From: Anisakis pegreffii
Taxonomy: Eukaryota; Nematoda; Chromadorea; Rhabditida; Anisakidae
Length of the DNA stretch: 64,000 nucleotides
Reading direction: 5' to 3'
Assembly: GCA_035041965.1 (NCBI GenBank)
Contig: JAPYMA010001918.1
Location: 39,088 to 103,087, forward strand
Below are positions 12,163 to 23,307 of the stretch, piece by piece. Made by a program: the position numbers and the translations under genes. The notes below the pieces were generated by a model, which searched no databases, was not told the origin of the DNA, and saw nothing but the letters and a program-made list of their open reading frames with translations. How positions within the stretch are numbered: position 1 is the stretch's first letter; the number at the start of each line of letters is the position of its first letter.

Positions 12163-13633
12163 CTTTAATGATGAATTACGTGTTGTTGTTTGTTTGTAAA
12201 GTTGAGCTGCTTTTTGAGTTTTGTTAATATCGCTCTGTATAGATTATATCTGAAATATTTTTACTTTATAAATTGTTAATTGGAAAATTTAATTTTTGAT
12301 GAGTTCGGTGGAGACATCCTATGCTTTTTCTTCTTCTTGTTATTATTATTATTATTAACATTAACAAAACTGAACTAGGGATATCATAGGACAAGTACGA
12401 TCCAAACGTCGACAGCAAATGGGTGAAGAAGGATTTCTCAGAAAATATCTTGAATGGGAACTAGAGAATCAGCTTATCGGGGAGTTGAGAGCAGCGATTA
12501 TCCCGTCAATAAAAGAGTATCTCATCAAAACTGGATTTATTTATTCAAATTTATATCATCCATCCACATTCCATATGTAAATTTATTCAGCGAACAACAC
12601 CACGTTGTCATGATGAAATATTCATCTGATTTCTTCTCCGAATAATAATTGTAAAATAAATTCATTCATCCAAAAAATTCTTCTCGATGATGCTCTATGA
12701 AAATGTTTCACGAGTTCGTTTCTGACTTTTCTGGCCCAATTTTTTGACTCTGCTCTGGTATACCTTCTTTGTTGGATGGATAACTCGTGGATGTCCTATT
12801 GTTAACGTTAATTTAAGCAAATAGGGTAAAATATAGTACCGAAGTTACGATTTAAGAACAGAAACTGCAGACGATTTCGATTGTGGTTAGCTAATGATAA
12901 GATAAAGCCTTCGATCCAAGGAGTGCGATTAGGCTTAGGCTTAGTTTTAGCCGTTTGTGAAACTTCTATCAAAACATGATAGCAATGATGATGTTATCAG
13001 TACCACTACCATCGACAAGAAGAGAACTTCCATGCAAAGCTATTTATATCATCCATCCATATAAGCGAATCAAATCATCAACCGTAACAACAGTAATATA
13101 ATAGAAATATTAATAGAGAAATGATCAATAAAGTAATAAAGAATTGATGCGAAGTGAATAAATAATGAATAAATGAACATTATATTATGCACATTTCAAA
13201 TTTCATGCACTGAATCAACTGAAATGCTAACTTTCATCTATACATAAATGAATACAACACGGACAAATGCATATACAAATACTGCTGCTCGTCACACTCA
13301 AATTCAACGGTAAAACGACGATCGAACCAGAATTCTCATTTCTGCACTGAAAACAATGCGACGAATGAAGAATTGCTCGAAGCAATAGTAAAATTTGGAG
13401 GAATAGTAAAATTTTCGTAGAGAATCATATGGAAAGATAACGAACGCCTTCGTTCATTTCCAAAAGCCACACAAACCAGTTGCATGCAATCAAACAATGA
13501 ATCGACAACGAGACACCACCTTCGTTCAGCAATAAGCCTAAGCGAACAACAGCAAGCACCGTAACAACAAAACGAGTAACACTCTTGTCAGCAAAATATG
13601 AAATAATCACGGTCATGCTTTCGTGAATGAATT
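12163..13633. other. Intergenic between AP-1 mu and NEKL kinase
   Basis: AT-rich sequence with short homopolymer and ATT runs. Both flanking genes are on the minus strand, so it holds the AP-1 mu promoter and the kinase 3' region. Short ORFs at 12454 and 13425 have no protein-like features. Nothing else seen. Confidence 0.6.
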
Positions 13634-15498
13634 TCAACACTGCTGAATAGAACCTAGTTGATGTGACTTTGACTGTGACTGTAACTGTTGTAATTGCGCT
13701 TGTTGTTTTGCACGGACTGGTTGAGTTCTTAGCACTTTACTATTGGACATTCCGATGGCACGACGACCTTTCCTGGATGGTGCACACGGCAACTGTCCCA
13801 AATCCAGATGGATCGACATACAAACCGGCAAAATCAACGGACACGTCAACAGTTCTGCAAATAATCTGGAAGGAATGCTTTGCGCAGACTTCATTGAAGA
13901 TGCACAATTTCGATTGAGAAATGATTCTGAAGAACTGGAAGCGATACGATGCGATCGACGGAACCTTTGAGCAGAGGACGTTTGTTCTCATTCAAATCCA
14001 GTAACGACTCAATCAAACGCTTCAACTCGCTGCTCCAATGATCACTGATAGGTCCATGTTTACCCTGCAAACCCATCTCGATAAACCTGTTATTGTTCAG
14101 TTGTATTTCCATCACTTTTCAATGTGCATCAAGTTTTGCGTTCAATTGTTTCGTCGTAACAAAGTTATTTATCGTTGTCCTGCATGTAATCGGATTCGTT
14201 CGATTGATAAAAGAGTGCGAAGATAGATGGAAGGAATCATAAAGAATCAATCGACCTCGGAAGGTCTCTCTCACAAAAAACAACTCCTTACTCGTGTAAT
14301 CTTCATTACAATCGACGGCAAATTCTCGCCGTCGAAGGCTCGTCTCAGTTCACAAAGTTCATATAATACACAACCCAAAGCCCATAGGTCACTCTTCTGG
14401 TTGTATGCACGACCTCAAATTAAGGAACACACGTCTAGAATCATTGAAATGTGAATTTGCATTGCATTGAGTTTGAAATAACTTCTGATCATTCGTCGAA
14501 TGTGTTTTCGTTATTAGAGAGTTGAATGCCGTTGAAGAAGTGTTCTTGTTTTGCCTTTTTAGTGAATCTTTCGGAAGAATTTTCAATTTCTGAACAATTT
14601 GTTTGGAATATACCTTCACAAATTTCTGGCGAAAGGTAGTTGGGTGTTCCGACAACAGTTGACGCCAAGCTTCTCGTGCTCAGCTCTTTACTAATGCCGA
14701 AATCACTCAGTTTCACAATTGTCCGTTTTTTATTCAGTAAAATATTTTGCGTTTTCAAATCACGATGCAGAATCTGCTTTGAGTGCATATATTCCAATCC
14801 AATTGACACCTTAAAGTCAAGTGATTTTGTTTGGGCATTGTCCGAGTGGTTGTGTCTAATTATCTGTTTGTACTATTCGTATTGTTTGTTATACAGGTCG
14901 GAAGTGCTTATCGGACCTGCGTAAAATAGTTGAGCACTTGCGGCTCGGTGAAGAACACCCCTTTTTGATCTGAAATCATCTTATCCATCGTACCGCCCTC
15001 GGCGTATTGCATCACTATCGACAGAACGTTCTCGGTCTGAAATCTCGTATTATTATCGTTATTTTCTGTAAGGATAACTGTGTTCTGATTGCTTTGATAT
15101 GCTTTCATTTGAAAGTATTGAATTGTTGTTCAATTCATTTGTGACTCAAACTAAAAGTTAACCTTAAACGACTCATAATATCCGATGATGTGTGGATGAT
15201 GTAATCGTTGTAAGAGTGTCACTTCACCTGAACATAACTCATTAATCAACTTGTATATGCGGCCGATTGAATTAATCCTTGCCCGATATCGCAAATGAAA
15301 GAAATGTCAAATTCCACACGAAATCAAATGATTCAGAATCAAACCCATAATGGCCGTTTCCTCATCAGGCGTCAAGCCATCCAGCGAGACCGTCTTAACG
15401 ATCACCTTCTGTCTGAAAACGTCATCCTTCCTGCGGCATAACCAACACACTCCGTGCGCACCACGACCTACCACGGCTATTTTCTCATAATCATCCAT
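13634..15498 (-). CDS. NIMA-related Ser/Thr kinase, NEK8/NEKL-2 type
   Basis: Protein kinase of the NEK8/NEK9 branch; C. elegans NEKL-2 acts in molting and clathrin-mediated endocytosis. Exon 1 (15345-15498) starts MDDYEKIAVVGRGAHGVCWL with the glycine-rich loop GRGAHG and the lysine in VIVKTV. Following exons give EVTLLQRLHHPHIIGYYESF (~15170-15228), VLSIVMQYAEGGTMDKMI (~14925-15040), the catalytic loop HRDLKTQN, DFGIS and GTPNYLSPEI (~14600-14809), and NQKSDLWALGCVLYELCELR (~14285-14412). The next exon ends NENKRPLLK at 13965. The phase-correct continuation is 13634-13854, reading ELLTCPLILPVCMSIHLDLG, then a Gln-rich tail ending SIQQC. This matches the human NEK8 segment after RPPLSH. Reading through the donor at 13964 instead gives a stop near 13891. 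No RCC1 repeats follow, unlike human NEK8 but like the kinase-only NEKL-2. Lies upstream of AP-1 mu on the same strand. Confidence 0.88.
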
Positions 15499-16470
15499 CT
15501 TTTTTCTTACGCATCAATAGTTCTCAAATTCTGAAAGAAACACAAACTTCAAAATGAAAACATCACGAAAATATCCACGAAAAATGACATCGAAATGCGT
15601 CAATTTCACGATAGAACATCGTAAATTCTCACTCAAAATCTGAAGAAACTAATGAATAAAATAAAAATTTCATGAAATTGGAGCAGTAACATTAAGAAGG
15701 TTCGTTTGACAAACTTGTAAGTAACTTGGATATACCTTTATCAATTCAACAAATCATATTCTAGCTTATTAAAATCGTTGTAGCCGTTTCGTTCGATTGT
15801 ATTACTCAATTGTGCGTTTCGATAGTGGAAAGGGAGTGATGCCAACAGAATTGTTATTGCCATTGCAATAGCAATTGCTGTGAATGTTCATTAATCACAC
15901 CTCCGCCTCTACGTTATCGTTATTATTAACAGACTTATTAATCTGCGCCGTCCTCTCTTCTCATATATCTTCATTCCTTATTCGGGATCAGTTCAGATTG
16001 CTGGATTAACTTTTTGTGAAAGACTCAACCGTCATTGTTGCACAGAACTTGACCCCAGTATGACATGAAAGTTCATTTATTCCGTATCGTCTTTATTTGC
16101 AGGTCTTTTCACTATGGAGCACTCCGTTTAAAGATGGAACCGAAACTCTGATTCGTTTCACTTTTGTGACACTTTATAATTGGGTGTATTGCTTGAAGTG
16201 TATGACACGAGAATAAAATCGAAATGCTTTATGTATACAACAACAGAATCACACACACGCCACATATCGATGCAACAATAAAGTCTATTTAAAGACTGAT
16301 TTGTTTAGAATATATGATGGAAATTAACGGCTAACAATGAAATGAATGCGACCCGTATGAAACGTTGGTTATTTTTCAATTAACAACACGCTAACTTGGT
16401 ACCATACCAATGCGAAACGAGCAAACCAAAACAAATATTACATGTTCAACGACAAAAAATCATCCCTAAA
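15499..16470. other. Intergenic upstream of NEKL kinase
   Basis: No coding signal recognised on either strand. It should contain the kinase promoter. Pyrimidine-rich patches near 15895-15985 are the only compositional change. Confidence 0.55.
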
Positions 16471-16474
16471 CTGC

Positions 16475-16895
16475 ATCCACGTCCAGTCTTACTAATGCAC
16501 AACCCTGGTCTCTCTCAAAGTCATCCGCACGAACCTCACATAACAACTTGAAAAGCACCACCATCTGAGAAATTGGCAAAGTAGAAATAAGCAATCAAAC
16601 TTTAAATTTTCCATTAACATCAACAATAGAAGTAATGAAACACTGCTGCGGTATGTAATCACCCAATCGTTTACAACGTGAAAGAATTGGTAACAAAATG
16701 AACAGCTCGAAGACATTCTTCGACGGTTATCATAGGAAACACAGTGAAATTGATAGAGTAAATGTCTCTGGTCGAATGGCACTTGATAGGGACGTTGAGG
16801 CGAGGATCTTTTGATCATTTGCGTTTGCATGTTGTTGTTGTTTGTGGTGATGTTAACTCCATCGTGGTTGGTGCAGGTTTGGAGACAAGTTCGCG
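16475..16895 (-). pseudogene. Unrecognised gene or pseudogene downstream of eL41
   Basis: Three minus-strand blocks look coding but do not share one frame. An ATG near 16863 opens MELTSPQTTTTCKRK, meets an in-frame TGA near 16820, then continues SKDPRLNVPIKC...RDIYSINFTVFPMITVEECL to TAA near 16676. Just after, in another frame, comes RLGDYIPQQCFITSIVDVNG. After a possible 35-nt intron ending TTTCTCAG it continues MVVLFKLLCEVRADDFERDQ to a TAG near 16471. The pieces read as one conserved protein with a stop and a frame change, so I suspect a decayed gene, an assembly error or introns I did not resolve. A different frame is open for 147 codons (16492-16935) but is Ser/Leu/Cys-rich and looks like a shadow. 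Family not recognised. Confidence 0.3.
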
Positions 16896-16953
16896 AACTG
16901 TTAACATAAAAATAACCAAACAGCCTCAGATCCATTCAGTTTCACGCTTCTCT

Positions 16954-17162
16954 TTACTTCTTCGCTTGTCTTCTCTTACGCTTCAGTCTGCGCATACGCT
17001 TCTTTCGCCACTGAACATTTCAATTAACTTTTTATTCAACATGAATATATATATCGAAAAAATTTATCGAAAGAAACTCTTTAAAATATAAACACATTCA
17101 AACTCCAATGCGACAAAAAACAGGTAAGCAATCGAGATAATGAAAATTACCTTATCACGCAT
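16954..17162 (-). CDS. rpl-41: Ribosomal protein eL41 (RPL41)
   Basis: The smallest eukaryotic ribosomal protein, a single basic helix bridging the 60S and 40S subunits. Exon 1 is only 12 nt (17151-17162, ATG-CGT-GAT-AAG, M-R-D-K) with donor GTAATT. Exon 2 (16954-17010) follows acceptor ATGTTCAG and reads WRKKRMRRLKRKRRQAKK then TAA. The block WRKKRMRRLKRKRR is the invariant core of eL41. The joined CDS is 69 nt, 22 residues, where most eukaryotes have 25 residues ending KMR-RSK. The intron is 140 bp. Identity is clear from sequence; the shorter C-terminus is the oddity. It is too small for ordinary ORF calling. An unresolved gene follows on the same strand. Confidence 0.93.
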
Positions 17163-17843
17163 CTTGAATATGGAACGCCCGCGACTGCTTTAGAACTTGA
17201 CGAAACCGACAGCAAACAACACAGTCAAATAGACCCTTAAAATCAAAACAAATTAAGCCCAAAGTCCCATACATTTTGGAAGGATAGCGTTAAACGATCC
17301 TCAAAATCCAATCAGCGGCCACCAGTGACTCGAATTTCCAGCAAAGTTTCCAAAAAATAAAAATATTCACGAACACTAACAACACAACCTCCTCCGCTCT
17401 ACAATCCCAAACAAAATTCCATTCGCACAGTAAAAGCAAAAGGAACACGAAGTTATTCAGCAATTCCGATGCGTGACCGTAACACTCTGCCCAATACGTT
17501 CAGAACCCGCGAATTCAAATTATTGCTGTGGAAAATAATTTTCACTCGTTATTAGCGAAATAACTCGGTTTTTACTTGAATCAGGTTTGTTTTCTCTGGA
17601 TTTTTAAATTTGTTCAGGTCTCGCGATAGAGAATCTAGAAAAATAAGCACTCTCGGATGCTAGCTTCATCAAAAATTTTGTGTTGAAGTTTGCAAATCGC
17701 TCGTCGGCACATCTGTAAGAGCGTACTATCGGCAATGAATGACGTGTTTTGATGTTTGATTTCTTAATCCGTGTGGATTTACGATAGCCTGTCTTGATAG
17801 GTCGTATTCAGATATTTTCTTAGAAATTAACATTGCTCTCGGA

Positions 17844-18522
17844 ATGGAACCAACAAAAGTGTCCAGCAATAATGGCATAACCGATAACGCAACGAGGTAA
17901 ATCTTGATGTTCTGTTTATTTGTAACAGCTGAGTAGATAAATAAGCAGTTGTGATTAATTTGAGTAGTACGTCGAATGAAGCACCCCCGCCATCTTATAA
18001 CGAAATAATTGGACAGTCACCGCCTGCAGATGACTGCAGAACCAGCACTTCAATACCACCGCACTTAACCGTTATTCATGCCACTACACCGCTTTATGGA
18101 CCGAATCCGGTCGAAATGGATTGTCCATATTGCCAGGTTTTTTATTTTTACACTTTATTTTTCTTTGACCATCATCACTATTTATCATTCTTGAGCGTTT
18201 TATCACGATTGTTCATTTTATTCACGATCAATATCATTTCATTATTTGATGTTGTTCATTATATTATTTATTCGTGGTCGTTTATAATTTATGTTATTTA
18301 TTAATTATATGTACATAATTTCAGGCGCATGTGGTCACGTCAATAACACGTGTGGCGGGTGCTTTACCGTGGATTGTAATGGGTGTGTGTTTCCTTCTAG
18401 GTTTCTTTCTGGTAGTACCTTGGTGTATTTGTTGTATACCGTTTTATATTGACGGATGCTTGGATGTAGTGCACTCTTGTCCTCAGTGCCGAAAGACTTT
18501 GGGCAGACACAACAAGATTTAG
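17844..18522 (+). CDS. LITAF-domain protein (SIMPLE/CDIP1-like), copy 1
   Basis: Monotopic endosomal/lysosomal membrane protein with a zinc-stabilised LITAF domain. Three exons in phase: 17844-17896, 17965-18136 and 18325-18522, about 140 residues. The N-terminus carries EAPPPSYNEI, a PPxY motif that typically recruits Nedd4-family WW domains. The LITAF domain has MDCPYCQAHV (first zinc knuckle CPYC), a hydrophobic in-plane helix ALPWIVMGVCFLLGFFLVV, and HSCPQCRKTLG (second knuckle CPQC), ending KI at TAG 18520-18522. An AATAAA lies at 19067. The second copy lies 1 kb downstream in convergent orientation. Confidence 0.93.
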
Positions 18523-19485
18523 GCGTATTTTGATTGTTGTCGAAGTCATGCCGAATCGTTGTCATGTGAAAGTGTCCTTATGTAAGTCTGAATTCGCTCT
18601 TACTGAAGTTTATTCGCATCGTTCTTGAGTCATTTATTAAACTTTTGTTTTCTTATTGTCCCGTATACTTACGGCTTTATGCATGTCTCTGTCATTTAAT
18701 TAATTTATTATTACAATTGTATTTTAAGTGATTTGCATTGTTATTAAGCAATAACAACGAATCGAAGCAATCTCATATCGATAAGCAACATAATGCCGTT
18801 TATATCCACATTGTACCATTATTATTTCATTTTGATTATTGCATTATCTTCTATTGATGATACATTTTTAATGATTATAATCCAAAGATTTTCAATTTTT
18901 ACATTTCACTGATTCATTTGTAAATTCATTTACTTATTCGTTGTTTGAGAAGTTTTCATTTTGTCATTGTGTTTGCATAAATTTCTGTATATTCCTTCTT
19001 AAAATCGTTCGTGTGCTTCGGGATTTCGTTTATTTTTGTATTATTCATTGGCTTTGTTGTGCTCTGAATAAATATTAAGTGATGTGTAAATTTTTATGTG
19101 TATGCACTAAATATTATCCAATTTTTTCGTAGATTTATTTATTTTAAAACTTGCTGGATAAATAACCTTTAACAATGGGAACATCGAAAGGTTCGCTATT
19201 ATTATGTGAGATAATGATAAAACTGGTGAAAATAATACTGATAATGAACTGAAGTGATACGGTGAACATTATGACGACAATAACAATGAAACTGACAAAA
19301 TACAAGATTGCAACGACAATACTACCGCAACTCACTCGCAAATCAACGTACAGTATCCGAATATTGCTGCAATTACAGCATGAAACTCGGATTCAAAGCC
19401 GGTGGTGCGCTTGTCATGAATAAAGGATTTTATTCCGCAAAGCAGATGAGCTGCTTGACGATCAGGAAATCGTGTTAAGAGCCGT
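18523..19485. other. Intergenic between convergent LITAF genes
   Basis: AT-rich, with an AATAAA at 19067-19072 that could serve copy 1. The minus-strand ORF 19144-19341 is hydrophobic but has no supporting context. Nothing else seen. Confidence 0.55.
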
Positions 19486-20319
19486 TTAAGTGCTTTTACC
19501 GAGACGCCTGTAGGTACCAATCCAAGCCTTACAAGCCGGGCACCTGTGCTCAACATCTTTGAATGTGTCTACAATAAACGGTACCCACAAGAAGAACAAC
19601 GGCAACACAAAGATGCCGGTCATTAGAATCACCAAGAAACTCAACCAAGTGAAGAAACCGTTCACATAACGCAGCTCTGTCTCGCCGTGAGCCTGAAATT
19701 TGCTTGGTTGTCGAGTTGATTACTGCAGACAGCAACAATCGAAGTGAAGATATGACCGCTGATCTACGATAGCAATGACTGATCCATGATCAACGGTAAT
19801 ATGCGAAGACTAAATTGCTTGCTATTGCAAGCATATAACAACGATAATATAAGCAATAGGTGAACTTAATGCATGCAGCAGAATTGTTTGATTCAAACGG
19901 ATTAGCAAAAAGACATTAAAATTTTTGAATAGAACTGAACAAAGTGGGAAAGTTAAGACACTAACCTTGCAACGCGGACAGTCCAATAGTTGAGGTCTGT
20001 CCGAGAGATATTTTTTGGCGTTGATCAACATGCTCGGCGTATGACTGGCCGATCGATGAATCGGAATCGGCACGGATCTAGATCTCTCCAAGGTGGCCAT
20101 TTCAGGGATGTAGCGAGAACTTTGGTGGATCAGTGAGGATAACTGAGGATAACTTCCTGTATGAGTCCAGGATAAATCCGAGAAACTCGACGGTTTCAAG
20201 GGATGCGGCAAAGCACGGTCGATCCGAGGACGACGAGTAAAAGGCAACTTCTCGTCGCCTTCGTTCTCGTCGGGAATTTTAATGAAACAGCCGAAATGAA
20301 GAACTGACAGCGATGTCAA
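19486..20319 (-). CDS. LITAF-domain protein, copy 2 (start unresolved)
   Basis: Exons 19966-~20319 and 19486-19692 join in phase 0. The long N-terminal part is polar and Ser/Arg-rich (LPFTRRPRIDRALPHPLKPS, ATLERSRSVPIPIHRSASH) and lacks the PPxY of copy 1. The LITAF domain runs LLDCPRCK (knuckle 1), then AHGETELRYVNGF, a hydrophobic stretch FTWLSFLVILMTGIFVLPLF, and HRCPACKAWIGTYR (knuckle 2), ending GKST at TAA 19486-19488. The open frame begins near 20319 without an ATG, so translation starts either at the internal ATG at 20100 (MATLERSRS) or in an upstream exon I did not find. Copy 1 and copy 2 share only the domain, so the duplication is old. Confidence 0.85.
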
Positions 20320-22135
20320 AATAATATGAGGATCGCGATATTCTTAAAGAATGAATGGAATGAATTGTAGAGAGAAGTTTAAATTAATGTGCGATGAGTG
20401 GGGATATTATGTGTCAAATGAATAGAAAGATATGAAATGTGAATCTCGATTCGAGAACAATACAGAATGAGACGTTGCTGTCGTTCTATCAACCTACACT
20501 TATCAATATCTAGTAACAGTCCGACTAGCACCTCAACTTAATTCCTTTCAGCTGTACTTTTATACGCTCTCAACAAGAAGCCAGCTAGTATTTATTCATA
20601 TAAATATAACTGTTAGTTGCGAGACTGTAAATGAACCGAACCGTAACTCTTACGGTTTATTTACTTGCATAACTCCACTACATAATTTCAGGCATAGTTT
20701 CTTGAAGAACATCTCTTAAGCACTTCAGCTGGAGTACCTCGAACTGCAAATTACAAGCGTCATCCCTCATCTCTCCATTTTTTTAATCGTCTTATCCAAA
20801 TCCCTACACCTTGCGTCATTACCACTATCGACGTAGTCAATTTCAACTTACCAGCACCAACTTTTTTGTTCAACTTCTGGAATTCATCAACTTATTCATC
20901 TGATCTAAAAGATATGATTGTCGAACAAGAAAAAAGAATTGAATAAAATATATTTATTATAGAAAAACACAATAAGATGATGCAAATAATAATCAGTCGA
21001 GGGATTGGTTGATTGGAGGTCGAAAGCTAACAGCCTTTGCTTGGGCTTGAAATCTGTCACACTTGGAAGAGCGGATTGATGGGAGGACTCCGAGGGGATG
21101 GGATGCCCACAGCCTTTGCTTGGGCTTGATCTTGTTCTCCGGATTGACAACAATATGCGAAGTCTGGTTGATTATTAACGATAAGATTACATTATGCAAA
21201 GTTTGTAAAGGATGTGCCGCTTATTGTATCAAGTACGCACATAAAGTCGGCACAAAAAAGACACAATGGTGGGATAAGCAAATTTTATGATGGGGTTAAT
21301 AAATGGGAAACAATAGTTTAAAGAGAGGTCGATTGCTTTTTATATAAGTGAGATAAACAATTAATGACGTTACCAAATACTATTTAATGAAGACAGACAA
21401 TTGCATTTATGATCACTACCTAATGACTTATCAATCCGCTAGCATGCGACAATGATAGTTTCAAGATACCATATTTCTGACCGAGACCAATGTGGATATT
21501 AATCAACTATACACTGTTTGATGATAGAATGAAATCGCTCGGCTGTACGATATTACTTCAGAAATTGAGCGATATGTGTGGAGTAAGCATTTCTAGTCAA
21601 CGGGATGTATGTTGTTCTGATAGCAGAGAATCTTCTGAATCCGGTTGTGGGGGAACTCAAAGCTGTTGCTGGACATACATGAGGACATACGCGGGTTGAG
21701 AATCTTACTCATGACATTTCAGATTGACCGACCTTGAGATCAAAGTATAGATTGAAGCACTGCAAAGAAATCGCCCAAATAGATCGTAGAGCATTGCGAA
21801 TTTGGCGCTATCTGTGGAACGAAGCATTATCCTTCAGCAAGATACACAATTAGCTGATCTAAGAGAAATCCAGTAGTTTGTAGTAGTGATTGAGTTGCTG
21901 AGGATATCTGAGGATAAAGATATCTTGAATGTGCTACTCAAATGTTCCCATATTAGTGCGTTACTGATCAGCATAGCGATCAATTAGAACAGCTTGGCGA
22001 TGGAATGGAATCGATCAGCTATACGATACACATTCGGAAGTTGAGCGATTTGTATGGAACTAATTGTAAGCATTGCCCGTTGACAGCATGTATATTTTAA
22101 TGATAGTAGAAGAAGATATGGGAAATCCAGTGGTA
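20320..22135. repeat. Repeat-rich intergenic region
   Basis: Two kinds of direct repeat are visible. A 20-nt block CAGCCTTTGCTTGGGCTTGA occurs at about 21025 and 21110. A longer diverged repeat links about 21525-21690 to about 21990-22160, sharing AATGrAATCGmTC, TTGAGCGATwTGT and a following GTTGaTG/AtGTATrTT. No gene is supported; small ORFs here appear incidental. Confidence 0.5.
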
Positions 22136-22147
22136 ATTGAAAACTGC

Positions 22148-23083
22148 TGTGCTGCTGAATAAACTTGAGGGCGAGGGTACTAGCTTGAAGTAATTTTTGA
22201 GGGTAACTTCGATTTCTCGATTTCAATACATGCCATGGTATATATCATAACAATTGTAACTATTGAACATCACCATTGGTCACGCCAAGCGGCATAACTC
22301 TCGTGATTTATCAGTTCGTGTCAATATGTAAAGCGGATTTCTATAGTACTCAATCTCGGCTACAACACGGTAAATATCGTGAGTATAAATGTTCCCTGTT
22401 GGGTGGGTAACAATTCAAATTATTTCTTGAACTTTTCTAGTTAAAGCAAGATCGAAAATATCGAAAATATTTTGATCGCTGGCAAATCTATGCATCAAGT
22501 TTTGTTCTCCTGGATCTGCGTTACAAAATGATATATGACATGCCCGGATTCATTGCCGTTCAACGGGTAAGAAATTCACATTTCTGAGCATATATCAAAT
22601 GAAAATCCGAGTTCCGGTAGCAAAACAACTCACCCGGCGAGTGTAAAACTCACTTGCAACAGACTGTAAAATTCATCCGCATCGTAAAACTCACCTGCTC
22701 CCTTGTAAAACCCAGTCCCTTCGCGTAGAAAACCAGTCGAATTTGTGTGCAATTTTCAGTGGAAACTATTTTTTTTAGATTTTCTCATTTCCTCGAAATG
22801 TATTCGATTGATATTTTTAAGGTCTCTGAAATTTTCACCGAAAATTGGGTGATAAATGGAATATTGAAATAATTTTTGGATGCGATTACCTCAGAATGTG
22901 CTGCTGAATAAACTCGAGGGTACTAGCTTGAAGTAATTTGTGAGGGTAACTTCAATTTCTCGAGTATACATGCCATATCGTGACTATTGAACATCACCAT
23001 TGATCACGCCAAGCGGCATAACTCTCGTAACTTATCAGTTCGTGTCAATTTGTAAAGCGGATTTCTATAGTACTCAATTGATT
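22148..23083. repeat. Direct repeat pair, about 200 bp, flanking 540 bp
   Basis: The sequence from GTGCTGCTGAATAAACT through ACTATTGAACATCACCATTG, CGCCAAGCGGCATAACTCTC and GCGGATTTCTATAGTACTC occurs at about 22148-22350 and again at about 22898-23075, with scattered substitutions and a deletion. The second copy ends 230 bp before the first zinc-finger gene. Between them are an orphan exon and a short ~20-nt tandem repeat (GTAAAACTCACCTGC type) at about 22636-22740. Confidence 0.75.
22339..22567 (+). CDS. Orphan coding-like exon pair between direct repeats
   Basis: After TTTCTAG at 22440 the sequence reads LKQDRKYRKYFDRWQIYASS then FVLLDLRYKMIYDMPGFIAV..R up to a GTAAG donor at 22568. A preceding small exon (LNLGYNTVNI, ~22348-22379, donor GTGAGT) joins it in frame. 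No further exon was found downstream and the family is not recognised. It could be the relic of a gene truncated by the surrounding duplication, or an alternative 5' end of the zinc-finger gene. Confidence 0.35.
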
Positions 23084-23307
23084 GAATATCGATGTGTATA
23101 CAAGGTATAGCTATTGCGATCGGTTTCGTCGTATTCATAAGGATGATTTCTCGGTTGTGTTGCGTGCAGTAAATGATCAGGATAATGTGTCACTTCAGCA
23201 GAAATATTCGTCGTTTGGATGTTGTGATAGATTCAATGCCAGTAGATTATTAACCGGTGATCGAATCAAACAAACAGAAATTAAATTTGTTTCTGAATTG
23301 ATTGAAT

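Noticed and set aside
13891..14115. Kinase C-terminus ending at a TGA near 13891
   Set aside because: Reading through the donor at 13964 loses the NEK8-like continuation; splicing to 13854 is in phase and restores a family-like sequence.
16492..16935. A 147-codon minus-strand ORF
   Set aside because: Composition (Ser, Cys, Leu, Gln runs) looks non-protein, and a different frame of the same DNA gives better protein-like blocks.
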